From: Lysinibacillus xylanilyticus
GTDB taxonomy: Bacteria > Bacillota > Bacilli > Bacillales_A > Planococcaceae
DNA length: 64,000 nt
NCBI RefSeq assembly: GCF_001708185.1
Contig: NZ_MDDN01000006.1
Coordinates: 124,001-188,000 of the forward strand
Direction of reading: 5' to 3'
Positions 1-8,911 of the stretch are shown here, in pieces; within the stretch, counting starts at the first letter, position 1, and every line of letters begins with the position of its first letter. The notes under the pieces are model-generated. The model was not told the DNA's origin, ran no database searches, and was given only the letters and a program-made list of their open reading frames with translations. The position numbers and the translations under genes are program-made.

Positions 1-1
1 C

Positions 2-772
2 TTTGTGCATCCGAAGTGGATTCCACAGCTAGCAGATGCAGTGGAGGTACTACAAGCCATTAAACGCCAAAAAGATATAACGTATGCAGCACTAGTACCG
101 AATATGCGTGGCTTAGAACGTGCATTACAGGCTGATGTGGATGAAGTGAGCGTTTTTATGTCGGCGAGTGAAAGCCATAATAAAAACAATATTAATAAAA
201 CGATTAATGAAACATTTCCGATAGTAGAGGAAGTAGTTATAGGGGCAAAGGCAGCGCATAAAAAAGTGCGAGGTTATATTTCAACAGTGATTGGATGCCC
301 ATATGAAGGCTACATACAACCAGAAAAGGTTTTGCGAGTAACAGAAAAATTATTAGAAATGGGCATCGATGAAATTTCACTTGGTGACACAATTGGTGTT
401 GGCGTACCAACACAGGTGGAAAGGCTTTTAGAAGAATTACTAAAAAGATATCCTGTAGAAAATTTTGCGATGCATTTTCATGATACACGTGGCACGGCAC
501 TAGCGAATATTGTGAAATCCTTAGAAATGGGGATTACCAAGTTTGATAGTGCACTTGGTGGGCTTGGGGGCTGTCCATATGCCAAGGGAGCATCAGGTAA
601 TGTAGCTACGGAAGATTTATTGTATTTATTAGATGAAATGGGTATTAAAACAGGTGTAGAACTCAATAAAGTGCTAGAGGCGACGCATTTTATTGAACAG
701 AAACTAGGGAAGGCAGTTACATCTAAACAAATGGCGATTGCCCGTAATGAAAGGAGTGCGAGTCAATTATGA
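2..772 (+). CDS. yngG: hydroxymethylglutaryl-CoA lyase (5' end outside window)
   Basis: Cleaves HMG-CoA to acetyl-CoA and acetoacetate, the last step of leucine/isovalerate breakdown in the cytosol. The frame is open to the window edge (codon TTT at 2-4), so the GTG at position 5 is an internal valine and roughly 40 N-terminal residues lie upstream. Visible motifs are the TIM-barrel strand GDTIGVG, the metal-binding MHFHDTRG and the family signature GLGGCPYAKGASGNVATED with the active-site cysteine. The stop TGA overlaps the ATG of the next gene (ATGA), showing translational coupling. With the next two genes it matches the order of the B. subtilis yng operon. Identity is secure; the symbol follows B. 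subtilis usage. Confidence 0.93.
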   Translation, partial: FVHPKWIPQLADAVEVLQAIKRQKDITYAALVPNMRGLERALQADVDEVSVFMSASESHNKNNINKTINETFPIVEEVVIGAKAAHKKVRGYISTVIGCPYEGYIQPEKVLRVTEKLLEMGIDEISLGDTIGVGVPTQVERLLEELLKRYPVENFAMHFHDTRGTALANIVKSLEMGITKFDSALGGLGGCPYAKGASGNVATEDLLYLLDEMGIKTGVELNKVLEATHFIEQKLGKAVTSKQMAIARNERSASQL

Positions 773-1551
773 CGCAACTCGTTCGTTTTGAATTATTAGA
801 CGGCAGCATTGGACTTATTACACTTTCAAGGCCAGAAGCTGCAAATGCAATGTCTGTACAATTACTCCAAGAACTTAGTGCGACATTCGACAAAATTAAT
901 GGCGATCCGGCAGTGCGAGTTGTCTTGCTAACAGGAGCAGGGGAAAAAGCTTTTTGTGCAGGTGCAGATTTAAAAGAACGGAAAGGAATGTCAGACCGAC
1001 AAGTTAAGCAAATTGTGCATTTAATCGGTGCAACAGTGGCAAAAGTAGAAGCACTCGCTCAGCCCGTTATTGCCGTATTAAATGGCGTTGCTTTTGGTGG
1101 TGGACTCGAACTAGCGTTAGCCTGTGATTTACGTATTGCAGCTTCCCGTGCAAAGATAGGCCTCACGGAAACATCTCTCGGGATTATTCCTGGAGCAGGA
1201 GGTACACAGCGACTTCCTCGGCTCATTGGTATTGGAAAAGCAAAAGAACTAATTTATACGGCCCGTCGATTAAATGCACAGGAAGCAAAAGACTACGGTA
1301 TTGTAGAGTATGTTTTTGAAGGACATGAAGTATTTGAAAAGGCTCAACAGCTAGCACTTGAAATGGCAAAAAATGCACCACTATCTTTAGTACAGGCGAA
1401 AATTGCTATTAATCAAGGGGGCGAGGTAGATTTAGCTACTGGTTTAAAAATCGAATCTCTCGCATATAGTGCTCTGATCCCTACGGAAGATCGTTTAGAG
1501 GGTTTGCTTGCCTTCCAAGAAAAGCGAGCACCACAATATTTAGGGAAATAA
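769..1551 (+). CDS. yngF: enoyl-CoA hydratase, probable methylglutaconyl-CoA hydratase
   Basis: A 260-residue crotonase-fold enzyme, predicted to hydrate 3-methylglutaconyl-CoA to HMG-CoA. Both oxyanion-hole segments are present: FCAGADLKER near residue 63 and AFGGGLELALACDLRIA near 108. The catalytic-loop sequence GIIPGAGGTQRLPRLIG follows near 140. Its ATG overlaps the stop of the HMG-CoA lyase gene by 4 bases. Position between an HMG-CoA lyase and an acyl-CoA carboxylase beta subunit supports the leucine pathway over general beta-oxidation; the substrate is inferred from that context. Confidence 0.9.
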   Translation: MTQLVRFELLDGSIGLITLSRPEAANAMSVQLLQELSATFDKINGDPAVRVVLLTGAGEKAFCAGADLKERKGMSDRQVKQIVHLIGATVAKVEALAQPVIAVLNGVAFGGGLELALACDLRIAASRAKIGLTETSLGIIPGAGGTQRLPRLIGIGKAKELIYTARRLNAQEAKDYGIVEYVFEGHEVFEKAQQLALEMAKNAPLSLVQAKIAINQGGEVDLATGLKIESLAYSALIPTEDRLEGLLAFQEKRAPQYLGK

Positions 1552-1615
1552 GAAACGATATTATTAATTATTTATGCAAAGGCGTAACCGATTGGGCAAA
1601 AAGGAGGAATTAACT

Positions 1616-3154
1616 ATGAGCAATGTATCGACAGAAAATACGACTAAAGCAATGAAGGAACAAATTTTAGCAGGTGGTCTGCCAAAATATCACGATAAAA
1701 ATGCACAACAAGGGAAGCTATTTGTGCGTGAACGACTCGAATTATTATTAGATGATGGACTTCAATCAGAGGATGGTCTGTATGCAAACTGCTTAGCTGG
1801 CGATTTACCGGCAGATGGCGTAGTAACAGGAATCGGTAAAATCCATGGTCGTACTGTTTGTGTTTTAGCAAACGATTCGACGATTAAAGCTGGCTCTTGG
1901 GGTAAACGTACAGTAGAAAAAATGATTCGTATTCAAGAAACAGCAGAAAAGCTAAATTGCCCGTTATTGTATCTAGTCGATTCAGCAGGTGCACGTATTA
2001 CAGATCAATTAGAAATGTTCCCTGGTCGAAGAGGAGCAGGGCGTATTTTCTATAATCAGGTAAAGCTTTCAGGTAAAATCCCTCAAATATGCTTATTGTT
2101 TGGACCATCAGCTGCAGGTGGTGCATATATCCCTGCATTCTGCGATATCGTAGTAATGGTAGAGGGTAACGCATCCATGTATTTAGGATCTCCACGTATG
2201 GCGGAGATGGTGATCGGTGAGAAGGTAGATTTGGAAACAATGGGTGGAGCGAAAATGCATTGTTCCGTTTCTGGCTGCGGAGATGTACTAGCGAAAACGG
2301 AGCAGGAAGCTATTACTTATGCTCGTAAATATTTAGGTTATTTTCCGAGTAACTATTCAGAGTGCAGTAAGGTTGAGGCACCAAAGCCACCAGCTTCATT
2401 TGATAAGTCCATTGAAGAACTAATACCAAAAAATCAAAACGTTCCATTTGATATGTATAAGTTAATTGACCGTATTATTGATGAAGATTCGTTTTGTGAA
2501 GTAAAAAAATTATTTGCTCCAGAATTAATTACAGGGCTTGGACGTATTAACGGGCAACCTGTTGGTATTATCGCCAACCAACCTCGTGTAAAGGGAGGCG
2601 TCTTGTTCCACGATTCAGCCGATAAAGCGGCAAAGTTTATTTCACTTTGTGACGCGTTTAATATACCACTTCTTTTCCTTGCAGATGTACCAGGTTTTAT
2701 GATCGGTACGCAAGTTGAAAAAGCAGGGATTATACGCCATGGTGCGAAAATGATTTTTGCGATGAGCGAGGCGACTGTTCCTAAACTAACGGTTATTGTT
2801 CGTAAAGCATATGGTGCAGGGCTGTATGCAATGGCAGGTCCTGCTTTTGAGCCAGACTGCTGTATTGCGCTATCCAACGCACAAATTGCCGTAATGGGTC
2901 CTGAAGCTGCAGTCAATGCAGTTTACGCAAATAAAATTGCTGAACTTCCAAAAGAGGAGCAGGCAAGCTTTATTGCAGAGAAACGCAAGGAATATCAAGA
3001 GGAAATCGATGTCTATCGTCTAGCTTCAGAGCTTATCATTGATGATGTTATTGAGCCAAATGATTTAAGAAAAGCACTTGAATCACGTTTAGAGCTTTAT
3101 ATGTCGAAGTACCTATTATTCTCAGAGCGCAAGCATGGAGTAAATCCAGTATAA
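1616..3154 (+). CDS. yngE: acyl-CoA carboxylase, carboxyltransferase (beta) subunit
   Basis: Predicted carboxyltransferase half of methylcrotonoyl-CoA carboxylase, moving CO2 from biotin to the acyl-CoA; the biotin carboxylase and carrier subunits must be encoded elsewhere, probably upstream. About 512 residues. Crotonase-like carboxyltransferase motifs are visible in the N-half (SAGARITDQ, GPSAAGGAYIPAFCD) and C-half (ADVPGFMIGTQVEKAGIIRHGAK, split here as GFMIGTQ and GIIRHGAK; AGPAFEPD). The start is ATG 1616, 5 bases after AAGGAGGAA; a longer frame from 1574 lacks a ribosome site. It is the last gene of the operon and is followed by a terminator at 3164. Confidence 0.9.
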   Translation: MSNVSTENTTKAMKEQILAGGLPKYHDKNAQQGKLFVRERLELLLDDGLQSEDGLYANCLAGDLPADGVVTGIGKIHGRTVCVLANDSTIKAGSWGKRTVEKMIRIQETAEKLNCPLLYLVDSAGARITDQLEMFPGRRGAGRIFYNQVKLSGKIPQICLLFGPSAAGGAYIPAFCDIVVMVEGNASMYLGSPRMAEMVIGEKVDLETMGGAKMHCSVSGCGDVLAKTEQEAITYARKYLGYFPSNYSECSKVEAPKPPASFDKSIEELIPKNQNVPFDMYKLIDRIIDEDSFCEVKKLFAPELITGLGRINGQPVGIIANQPRVKGGVLFHDSADKAAKFISLCDAFNIPLLFLADVPGFMIGTQVEKAGIIRHGAKMIFAMSEATVPKLTVIVRKAYGAGLYAMAGPAFEPDCCIALSNAQIAVMGPEAAVNAVYANKIAELPKEEQASFIAEKRKEYQEEIDVYRLASELIIDDVIEPNDLRKALESRLELYMSKYLLFSERKHGVNPV

Positions 3155-3163
3155 AGCCATTTA

Positions 3164-3196
3164 TAAAAAAGCTGTCTCGGTGAGGCAGCTTTTTAC
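3164..3196 (+). terminator. intrinsic terminator of the yng operon
   Basis: Stem AAAAAGCTG.CTC / GAG.CAGCTTTTT with a short GGT loop and a T tract, 10 bases after the stop codon. Confidence 0.85.
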
Positions 3197-3310
3197 TGTA
3201 TAGAGAATGCAAATGGACGTGTCGGAATATAAATATATTGTTAGCTATTGCATGGGGAGGTAGTGCATATTAAAATATGAGGAGGATAAAGGGAAGTAGG
3301 TGGTATAGGC

Positions 3311-3883
3311 ATGCAAAAAAATAACATATCAAATGCGCAAGGTGATGCCAAGCTACCATTACCTTATCGTGCATTGATAGATACATATTATCTACCATTA
3401 AAGATAGCAGGTTGGATATTTTTTAGTATCTATTCAACTATAGCTTTTTATAAATTGGTCATTGATCGTCTAGTGAATGTTTTCATTATATTAGTCAAGG
3501 GCGAATATACTTTTGTAGAATTAGGGCTTTTTGATTATAGTGATTGGCGATTAACAACAAATTTTGTTCCCTTTGAAACAATTCTTCGTTATATAAATTA
3601 CTCCCAATATTTTAATCTGGACATCATTATTATCAATTTACTCGGCAATTTATTAATATTTACTCCGATGGGCTTTTTACTACCATTATTATCGAAAAAG
3701 TACCGTAAAGCTTGGTCAATTATATGTGTAGGGTTTTTCTCCAGCCTAGCGGTAGAAACCGTACAATTTATTTTTAGAGTTGGGTCAGCAGATATTGATG
3801 ATTTGATTTTAAATACGCTTGGAGCATGGCTTGGCTATTTAGCCTATAAAAGTATCCTTATTAAACCTAAAAATAATAGATAG
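3311..3883 (+). CDS. VanZ-like family membrane protein
   Basis: A 190-residue protein with about five hydrophobic segments (near residues 30-58, 102-125, 131-150 and 165-180). The core FVPFETILRYI ... NLLGNLLIFTPMGFLLPLL and the end ADIDDLILNTLGAWLGY are typical of the VanZ family, including the acidic ADIDDL motif. Family members occur in glycopeptide resistance clusters and as stand-alone genes of unknown role. It is transcribed alone, with a terminator close behind. No resistance gene is nearby, so a resistance function should not be assumed. Confidence 0.8.
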   Translation: MQKNNISNAQGDAKLPLPYRALIDTYYLPLKIAGWIFFSIYSTIAFYKLVIDRLVNVFIILVKGEYTFVELGLFDYSDWRLTTNFVPFETILRYINYSQYFNLDIIIINLLGNLLIFTPMGFLLPLLSKKYRKAWSIICVGFFSSLAVETVQFIFRVGSADIDDLILNTLGAWLGYLAYKSILIKPKNNR

Positions 3884-3913
3884 AAACAGCCTTTGTCCAA
3901 GGGCTGTTTTTTT
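3884..3913 (+). terminator. intrinsic terminator after the VanZ-like gene
   Basis: AACAGCC / GGGCTGTT stem followed by eight Ts, directly after the stop codon. Confidence 0.85.
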
Positions 3914-4249
3914 GTGTGCTACAGTAACACTTTTTTAGGGAGTGATAATAGTAATAACTTTTATTGAAATTAAACATTAATCAAATGCCGCCTCAATTTA
4001 TGGTGATGAGCCACATTTAAGTAATTAATGGATAAAAACAGGTTATTATTAAGGTCTTTATACTCACCAGTTTGAAAGTTAATTATTTCTTTAGGAGGTT
4101 AGTAGCAATTTGCTCTTGAATTTAATTGGGAAAATTCCGATAATGAGTGTACAGAAACTGTTTAGATGATCTATGTATAGTAAATAGAGGATATGATCAT
4201 ATTTTTTATTTATCTTGCATATTAAATTAGAAAAGCCGAGGTGAATTAT
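3914..4249 (+). other. 336-base intergenic region without a convincing gene
   Basis: AT-rich. It contains one orphan Shine-Dalgarno-like AGGAGG at 4093-4098, followed after 11 bases by a TTG that opens a 19-codon frame (4110-4169). Nothing supports its expression. No repeat or RNA motif was recognised. Confidence 0.4.
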
Positions 4250-5023
4250 ATGAAACTATCAAGTTTAATAGAACAAGAAAGAATTCCATTACCCTATAAT
4301 CGTAAAAAGATGTTACAGAGAAAAGAAGCAAGTGATGCATATCGGAAAAACGCACTGTATTTTCAGCCAAAGAAAAATCCGTTATTGCTTGAGCTAGAAA
4401 ATTTACTGCTAGGGCACACAGATCAAGATCTCTACGAACAACAAAAAGAGGAAGCAAAAGAAGTTACCCCTCAACAGCAAGCAATCATTCAAGATTTGCA
4501 GCAAACGAAAAAGGATGTGCTTGCTCATGAACAAGCGCATAAGGCTGTGAATAGTGATGCCCTTGAATCATCTTCTAATTTACAGCTAAAACATGTAGAT
4601 GAAGAAGGAGCTCCAGTAGTTGAAACGAATGCTAGTGACATGTTACTAATTCTAGAGAAAGTGCGTAATGCAGCGTTAGCACCAGCACAGCCATCACCAC
4701 AGGCTATACAAGTAGCGATAAATGCAAATGCTCACATACAGCGTATGCAGGCACAGTTACATGGTCATAAGGTAGATGAAAGTGAACTAGGTCATCATGA
4801 GCCTGCTTTTGTGGGGGAAGTAATGGACGTCAAGGTACCAGAACGTTTTTCGAAGGAATTGAAATTAGATCCATTTGCAGATACAATTTTCGGTATGAGT
4901 GATGGGGAGGCATTTAAGGCGCGAACTTTTAAAAACGCTTCTGAAAAATATGCCGCTCATATTCAAATGGCGAAAAATGGGTATCATCCAGGAACAGATT
5001 CTATGTTCTCTATGATAGCCTAG
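4250..5023 (+). CDS. SprA-related / putative metalloprotease CJM1_0395-like protein
   Basis: About 257 residues. The centre carries HEQAHKA (residues about 92-98), an HExxH zinc-protease signature, and later VRNAALAPAQPSPQ, which resembles the conserved block of the SprA-related family (putative metalloprotease CJM1_0395 family). The rest is Gln- and His-rich, with no signal peptide or membrane segment. The usual Gly-rich stretch after HEQAH is missing. The start is ATG 4250, 6 bases after GAGGTG; the GTG at 4241 lies inside that ribosome site. It stands 24 bases upstream of the YbaK-type gene and may be co-transcribed. Family assignment is by motif only; activity is unproven. Confidence 0.6.
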   Translation: MKLSSLIEQERIPLPYNRKKMLQRKEASDAYRKNALYFQPKKNPLLLELENLLLGHTDQDLYEQQKEEAKEVTPQQQAIIQDLQQTKKDVLAHEQAHKAVNSDALESSSNLQLKHVDEEGAPVVETNASDMLLILEKVRNAALAPAQPSPQAIQVAINANAHIQRMQAQLHGHKVDESELGHHEPAFVGEVMDVKVPERFSKELKLDPFADTIFGMSDGEAFKARTFKNASEKYAAHIQMAKNGYHPGTDSMFSMIA

Positions 5024-5047
5024 TGTTAGAGATGGGAGATTGTTAAC

Positions 5048-5542
5048 ATGGCGAAGGCAAAGCATGCGAAGACAAATGCTATCAGATTGTTGGAGCAGCA
5101 AAAAATACAATTTGAAGTAATTGAATACGAGACTAGCGACGGTCAGGTTGATGGAATTTCAGTTGCGGAAAAAATTGGACATCCGGTTTCTCGTGTTTTT
5201 AAAACACTAGTAGCAAAGGCAAGTGCACAAAAGCTTTTTGTCTTTGTTATTCCTGTGGCTGAAGAGCTTGATTTAAAAGCAGCGGCCAAAGTCGTTGGTG
5301 AGAAAAAAATCGAAATGCTTGCTGTTAAAGAATTACTTGGTTATACAGGCTATGTACGAGGCGGATGCTCTCCAGTCGGGATGAAGAAGCTTTACCCGAC
5401 AGTTATTGATGCATCGGCTCAAGAACAAGGAAGTATTATTGTTAGTGCAGGAAAAATCGGCATGCAAGTCCATCTACAATTAGATGATTTAGTCGCTGTG
5501 ACGAAAGCAAAGCTTGCACCAATTTCAACTACCCAGGAATGA
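5048..5542 (+). CDS. ybaK: Cys-tRNA(Pro)/Cys-tRNA(Cys) deacylase, YbaK/EbsC type
   Basis: A 164-residue YbaK-fold protein, predicted to hydrolyse mischarged Cys-tRNA(Pro) as a trans-editing factor. Typical sequence includes [20 protein letters not shown] at the N-terminus, [10 protein letters not shown] with the conserved lysine, [18 protein letters not shown] and the nucleotide-pocket motif [14 protein letters not shown]. Length is normal for the family. It starts at ATG 5048 and ends in a terminator overlapping the 3' end of the coding sequence. Confidence 0.92.
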   Translation: MAKAKHAKTNAIRLLEQQKIQFEVIEYETSDGQVDGISVAEKIGHPVSRVFKTLVAKASAQKLFVFVIPVAEELDLKAAAKVVGEKKIEMLAVKELLGYTGYVRGGCSPVGMKKLYPTVIDASAQEQGSIIVSAGKIGMQVHLQLDDLVAVTKAKLAPISTTQE

Positions 5543-5561
5543 TTTGTGGTAGTTTTTTTAT
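5527..5561 (+). terminator. intrinsic terminator of ybaK
   Basis: AACTACC (within the last codons) pairs with GGTAGTT, followed by seven Ts. Confidence 0.75.
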
Positions 5562-5573
5562 TTGGATTGAATA

Positions 5574-5625
5574 GGGACAATCCGTTTGGCTAAGAGGGAA
5601 AACGACAATCCACTCGGCTAAAGGG
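5574..5625. repeat. two-copy 28-bp direct repeat
   Basis: GACAATCC..TYGGCTAA.rGGG occurs at 5576 and again at 5604, 28 bases apart. The CGGCTAAAGGGGAA part resembles the CCGCTAAA core of arrays at 12.3 and 60.8 kb. Confidence 0.6.
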
Positions 5626-5789
5626 GAACTGCTCTGCTATTTATAATCCGCCAAGAGAAGGTATAACTTATCCACTGGTAAACGCATTTTCTTGGATGTT
5701 TCTAGTGGGGGCGCTGAGACGCATATATCGATTTTTGTAGAAAATATGGTACAGTTAGAGCAATAGTGTACATAAGTGAGGGATATGCC

Positions 5790-6425
5790 GTGCGGAAGAT
5801 TATGGGGTGGCGTTGGACGTTTTTTATTGGTGGATTAATGGTTATGTCACTTGGTATTACGATGTCCATTAAAGGGAAAATCGTAGGAACAAGTCCTTGG
5901 GATGTGTTGCATGTAGGTTTATTTCAGAACTTTGGTTTATCAATCGGTACTTGGTCTATTTTAACTGGGCTTTTTATTGTAGTATCTACCTCAATTGTTT
6001 TGCGAGAATGGCCAAAGGTAGGGACATGGCTTAATATGCTACTAATCGGGTCATTTATAGATGTCTTTAATTGGTTAATACCGTCTACAAATAATTATGG
6101 CTTACAGGTAGCGTATTTTGTAGTTGGTTTATTTGTTTTAAGCTTTGGCTGTGGTATGTATATTGCACCGAATATGGGAGCAGGACCACGGGATACATTA
6201 ATGATGATTCTTGTTGAAAAGTTTGGCGGGACGATTAAAACTGCGCGAATGGGTATTGAGGTGCTTGTCACTATTTTTGGCTGGTTACTTGGTGGTCCTG
6301 TTGGCCTCGGTACGGTAATCATTGCTTTAACATCAGGCTATATTGTGCAATATTCTTTACCTTATTGTCGGAAGGTATTAATGAAGTGTATTGGCAATGT
6401 CGAGGAGATGAAGCCGTTCTATTAA
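5790..6425 (+). CDS. YczE/YyaS/YitT family membrane protein
   Basis: About 211 residues with five predicted membrane segments (near residues 5-25, 45-68, 75-92, 100-122 and 150-182). The signatures GTSPWDVLHVGL and MGAGPRDTLMMILVEKFGG are characteristic of YczE-like proteins. In B. subtilis YczE affects surfactin production post-transcriptionally; the biochemical role is unknown. I chose GTG 5790, 6-7 bases after GTGAGGGA; the longer frame from GTG 5766 lacks a ribosome site. Transcribed alone, with a terminator behind. Confidence 0.8.
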   Translation: MRKIMGWRWTFFIGGLMVMSLGITMSIKGKIVGTSPWDVLHVGLFQNFGLSIGTWSILTGLFIVVSTSIVLREWPKVGTWLNMLLIGSFIDVFNWLIPSTNNYGLQVAYFVVGLFVLSFGCGMYIAPNMGAGPRDTLMMILVEKFGGTIKTARMGIEVLVTIFGWLLGGPVGLGTVIIALTSGYIVQYSLPYCRKVLMKCIGNVEEMKPFY

Positions 6426-6429
6426 ATAG

Positions 6430-6477
6430 GAAGCTACTTTTATCTGTGAAAGATAGAAGTAGCTTTTCATTTTTTTA
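6430..6477 (+). terminator. intrinsic terminator after the YczE-like gene
   Basis: AAGCTACTTTTATCT / AGATAGAAGTAGCTT, a 15-bp nearly perfect stem, then a T-rich tail. Confidence 0.9.
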
Positions 6478-6524
6478 AAAGCTGCTTCATATAATGCAAG
6501 GCATAAGGTAAAGGGGGAGCGATA

Positions 6525-7601
6525 TTGAACGGAAATGTGACCTATTATTTTGGACACGCACTGACGGGGCAAGGAATTAAACATTTATATAAAGAAATGA
6601 TGGATGAGGCGGAATTAGTTTATATTTTGCAGGGGGCGCCGACGTTTAAAGGATCAGAGCTTCTGAAAGAGCTTGGTTATTTTTATGTCAAGCAGGGCTT
6701 CGCAGTAGAATGGTTTAAACATGCTTTACTAGAGAATATTGTTGAGGCGGTGTATGTTCAAGGGTGTAACCGACTATTTGTATGGTCATCGGAATGGGGT
6801 ATTGAGCCAATTTTTCTTGGAACGAAGCATCGCGTGATGTCATTTTATGATTGTTTAGAAGAAATCCAGCTTGAAAGGATTGGCGAACAGCTTGCTGATG
6901 CAATGAACGAACGAGAATTATGGCATGAAAAGTGTATTTCAATGCTTAATAAAGCTATAAAGATTCATGATGATTGGGAGATCGTTACACAGAGCTGTAT
7001 GAACTGGCAGGCATTAAATGACCAAGTTGAAATGTTAAAGACCGATGTTTTTCAATCAATCGAATTAAATAAAACAGGAATGCGCACTCATCGCTTACTT
7101 GGAACATTAACACCAAGGGGCGCAGAAAATACAGTGGAAAGCATAACAAAAAATTTAGCTCGAAGATTAATGATTAAAGGTAAGCCAGGGACAGGTAAAT
7201 CTTCTTTAATGAAGGGAATAGCAGATGAAGCAAATGAGAGAGGGCTAGATGCACAAATTGTTTGGTGTGGCTTAGATGCTGGCTCTGTTGACATGGTCAT
7301 TATCCCGGAATTAAATTTGTGTATCTTTGATAGTACAGAGCCACATGTCTTTGACCCACAGGACGGAAGATTAGGGGATGAAATTTTTGATATCGGGAAA
7401 CATTGTGCACTTTCACAGGAAGCGGAAGCTAAAATCGTAGATATTCAGGCAAAGTATAAAGAAGCCATTCAGGATGCAATGGGTTATTCGAAGCGTTATG
7501 CGGAAGCAGAGTATACAGTTCGTCGATTATTAGATAATTGTGTATCGTCATCTCTTTGGAAAGAAAGAACTGCCCCACTATTCGAAAGATTAACAAAGTA
7601 A
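6525..7601 (+). CDS. P-loop ATPase of unknown function (PRK06851-like)
   Basis: A 358-residue cytosolic protein with an intact Walker A in the C-terminal half (GKPGTGKSSLMKGIADEA, near residue 220). The N-terminal half has the same layout, but its P-loop position reads LQGAPTFKGSELL and so is degenerate. This two-half arrangement is known in an uncharacterised Firmicutes family related to PRK06851. Start codon TTG 6525 follows AAGGGGGAG. It is 67 bases upstream of kbl with no terminator between, so the two may share a transcript. Substrate and role are unknown. Confidence 0.7.
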   Translation: MNGNVTYYFGHALTGQGIKHLYKEMMDEAELVYILQGAPTFKGSELLKELGYFYVKQGFAVEWFKHALLENIVEAVYVQGCNRLFVWSSEWGIEPIFLGTKHRVMSFYDCLEEIQLERIGEQLADAMNERELWHEKCISMLNKAIKIHDDWEIVTQSCMNWQALNDQVEMLKTDVFQSIELNKTGMRTHRLLGTLTPRGAENTVESITKNLARRLMIKGKPGTGKSSLMKGIADEANERGLDAQIVWCGLDAGSVDMVIIPELNLCIFDSTEPHVFDPQDGRLGDEIFDIGKHCALSQEAEAKIVDIQAKYKEAIQDAMGYSKRYAEAEYTVRRLLDNCVSSSLWKERTAPLFERLTK

Positions 7602-7668
7602 TGTTTCGAATAGTGTGCTTGTGCTACACTAGGAGCTAGAACAGTTTTCCTAGGAAAGGATGATACGC

Positions 7669-8859
7669 TTGTCAAAAGTATTGAATGCATTTTTAGATGA
7701 AAACCTACAAGCCTTACACAATCAAGGCTTATACAATGAAATTGACCCAGTAGAAGGAGCGAACGGACCGATCATTCAGGTACGTGGCCAAAATCTAATC
7801 AATCTATCTTCAAATAATTACCTGGGCTTAGCAACGAATGAAGAATTAAAGCGTATTGCCAAAGAAACAATTGAGACATACGGTGTGGGAGCGGGAGCAG
7901 TTCGCACGATTAACGGTACACTCGATTTACACGTGAAATTGGAGGAAAAGCTTGCTGAATTTAAAGGAACAGAAGCAGCGATCTCTTACCAATCAGGTTT
8001 TAACTGTAATATGGCAGCTATTTCAGCTGTTATGGATAAAAATGATGCGATTCTTTCAGACCAATTAAACCATGCATCTATTATTGATGGCTGTCGTTTA
8101 TCACGTGCGAAAATTATCGCCTATAATCACTCGGATATGGACGATTTACGTGCAAAGGCAAAGGAAGCAAAAGAATCGGGCTTATACAATAAAGTCATGG
8201 TCATTACGGATGGCGTATTCTCAATGGATGGTGATATTGCAAAATTACCAGAAATCGTTGAGATTGCGAAAGAGTTTGATTTAATTACGTATGTCGATGA
8301 TGCACATGGCTCAGGTGTAACTGGTAAAGGGAAGGGGACAGTGAAGCATTTCGGTTTAGAAAAAGAAATCGACTTCCAAATTGGTACACTGTCTAAAGCA
8401 ATTGGCGTTGTGGGTGGATATGTAGCTGGTAAGAAGAATTTAATTGACTGGTTGCGAGTGCGTTCACGTCCATTTTTATTCTCAACAGCATTACCACCAG
8501 GCGATGTAGCAGCGATTACTGCGGCAGTCCAAATGCTGCTTGACTCGACAGAGCTACATGATAAGCTTTGGAAAAATGGCAACTATTTAAAAGCAGGTCT
8601 TGCTAAGTTAGGCTTTAATATTGGTGAATCTGAAACGCCGATTACACCATGTATTATTGGCGATGAAAAGCTTACGCAGGAATTTTCACGTCGTTTATTT
8701 GAAGAGGGTGTCTATGCGAAATCAATCGTTTTCCCAACGGTTCCAAAAGGCACAGGTCGTGTTCGTAATATGCCTACAGCGGCGCATACAAAAGAAATGC
8801 TTGATGATGCGCTAGCCATCTATGAAAAGGTTGGTCGTGAGCTAGGCGTAATTCAATAA
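7669..8859 (+). CDS. kbl: glycine C-acetyltransferase (2-amino-3-ketobutyrate CoA ligase)
   Basis: PLP-dependent alpha-oxoamine synthase fold (396 residues) that splits 2-amino-3-ketobutyrate with CoA into glycine and acetyl-CoA. Visible motifs: [11 protein letters not shown], the Gly-rich [22 protein letters not shown], and the PLP lysine in [19 protein letters not shown] 7669 sits 8 bases after GGAAAGGA; ATG 7660 overlaps that site and is less likely. In many Bacillales kbl is paired with tdh. Here the partner dehydrogenase is about 13.5 kb downstream and of the SDR type. Confidence 0.93.
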   Translation: MSKVLNAFLDENLQALHNQGLYNEIDPVEGANGPIIQVRGQNLINLSSNNYLGLATNEELKRIAKETIETYGVGAGAVRTINGTLDLHVKLEEKLAEFKGTEAAISYQSGFNCNMAAISAVMDKNDAILSDQLNHASIIDGCRLSRAKIIAYNHSDMDDLRAKAKEAKESGLYNKVMVITDGVFSMDGDIAKLPEIVEIAKEFDLITYVDDAHGSGVTGKGKGTVKHFGLEKEIDFQIGTLSKAIGVVGGYVAGKKNLIDWLRVRSRPFLFSTALPPGDVAAITAAVQMLLDSTELHDKLWKNGNYLKAGLAKLGFNIGESETPITPCIIGDEKLTQEFSRRLFEEGVYAKSIVFPTVPKGTGRVRNMPTAAHTKEMLDDALAIYEKVGRELGVIQ

Positions 8860-8897
8860 TAAAAAAGGGCTGCCTCAATAGAGGTAGCCCTTTTTTG
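8859..8897 (+). terminator. intrinsic terminator of kbl
   Basis: AAAAAGGGCTGCCTC / GAGGTAGCCCTTTTTT stem with an AATA loop. The large repeat array begins directly after it. Confidence 0.92.
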
Positions 8898-8911
8898 AGG
8901 TTGAGATGAAT

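Noticed and set aside
4110..4169. 19-codon frame behind an orphan AGGAGG
   Set aside because: TTG start, very short, no recognisable sequence and no conservation evidence.
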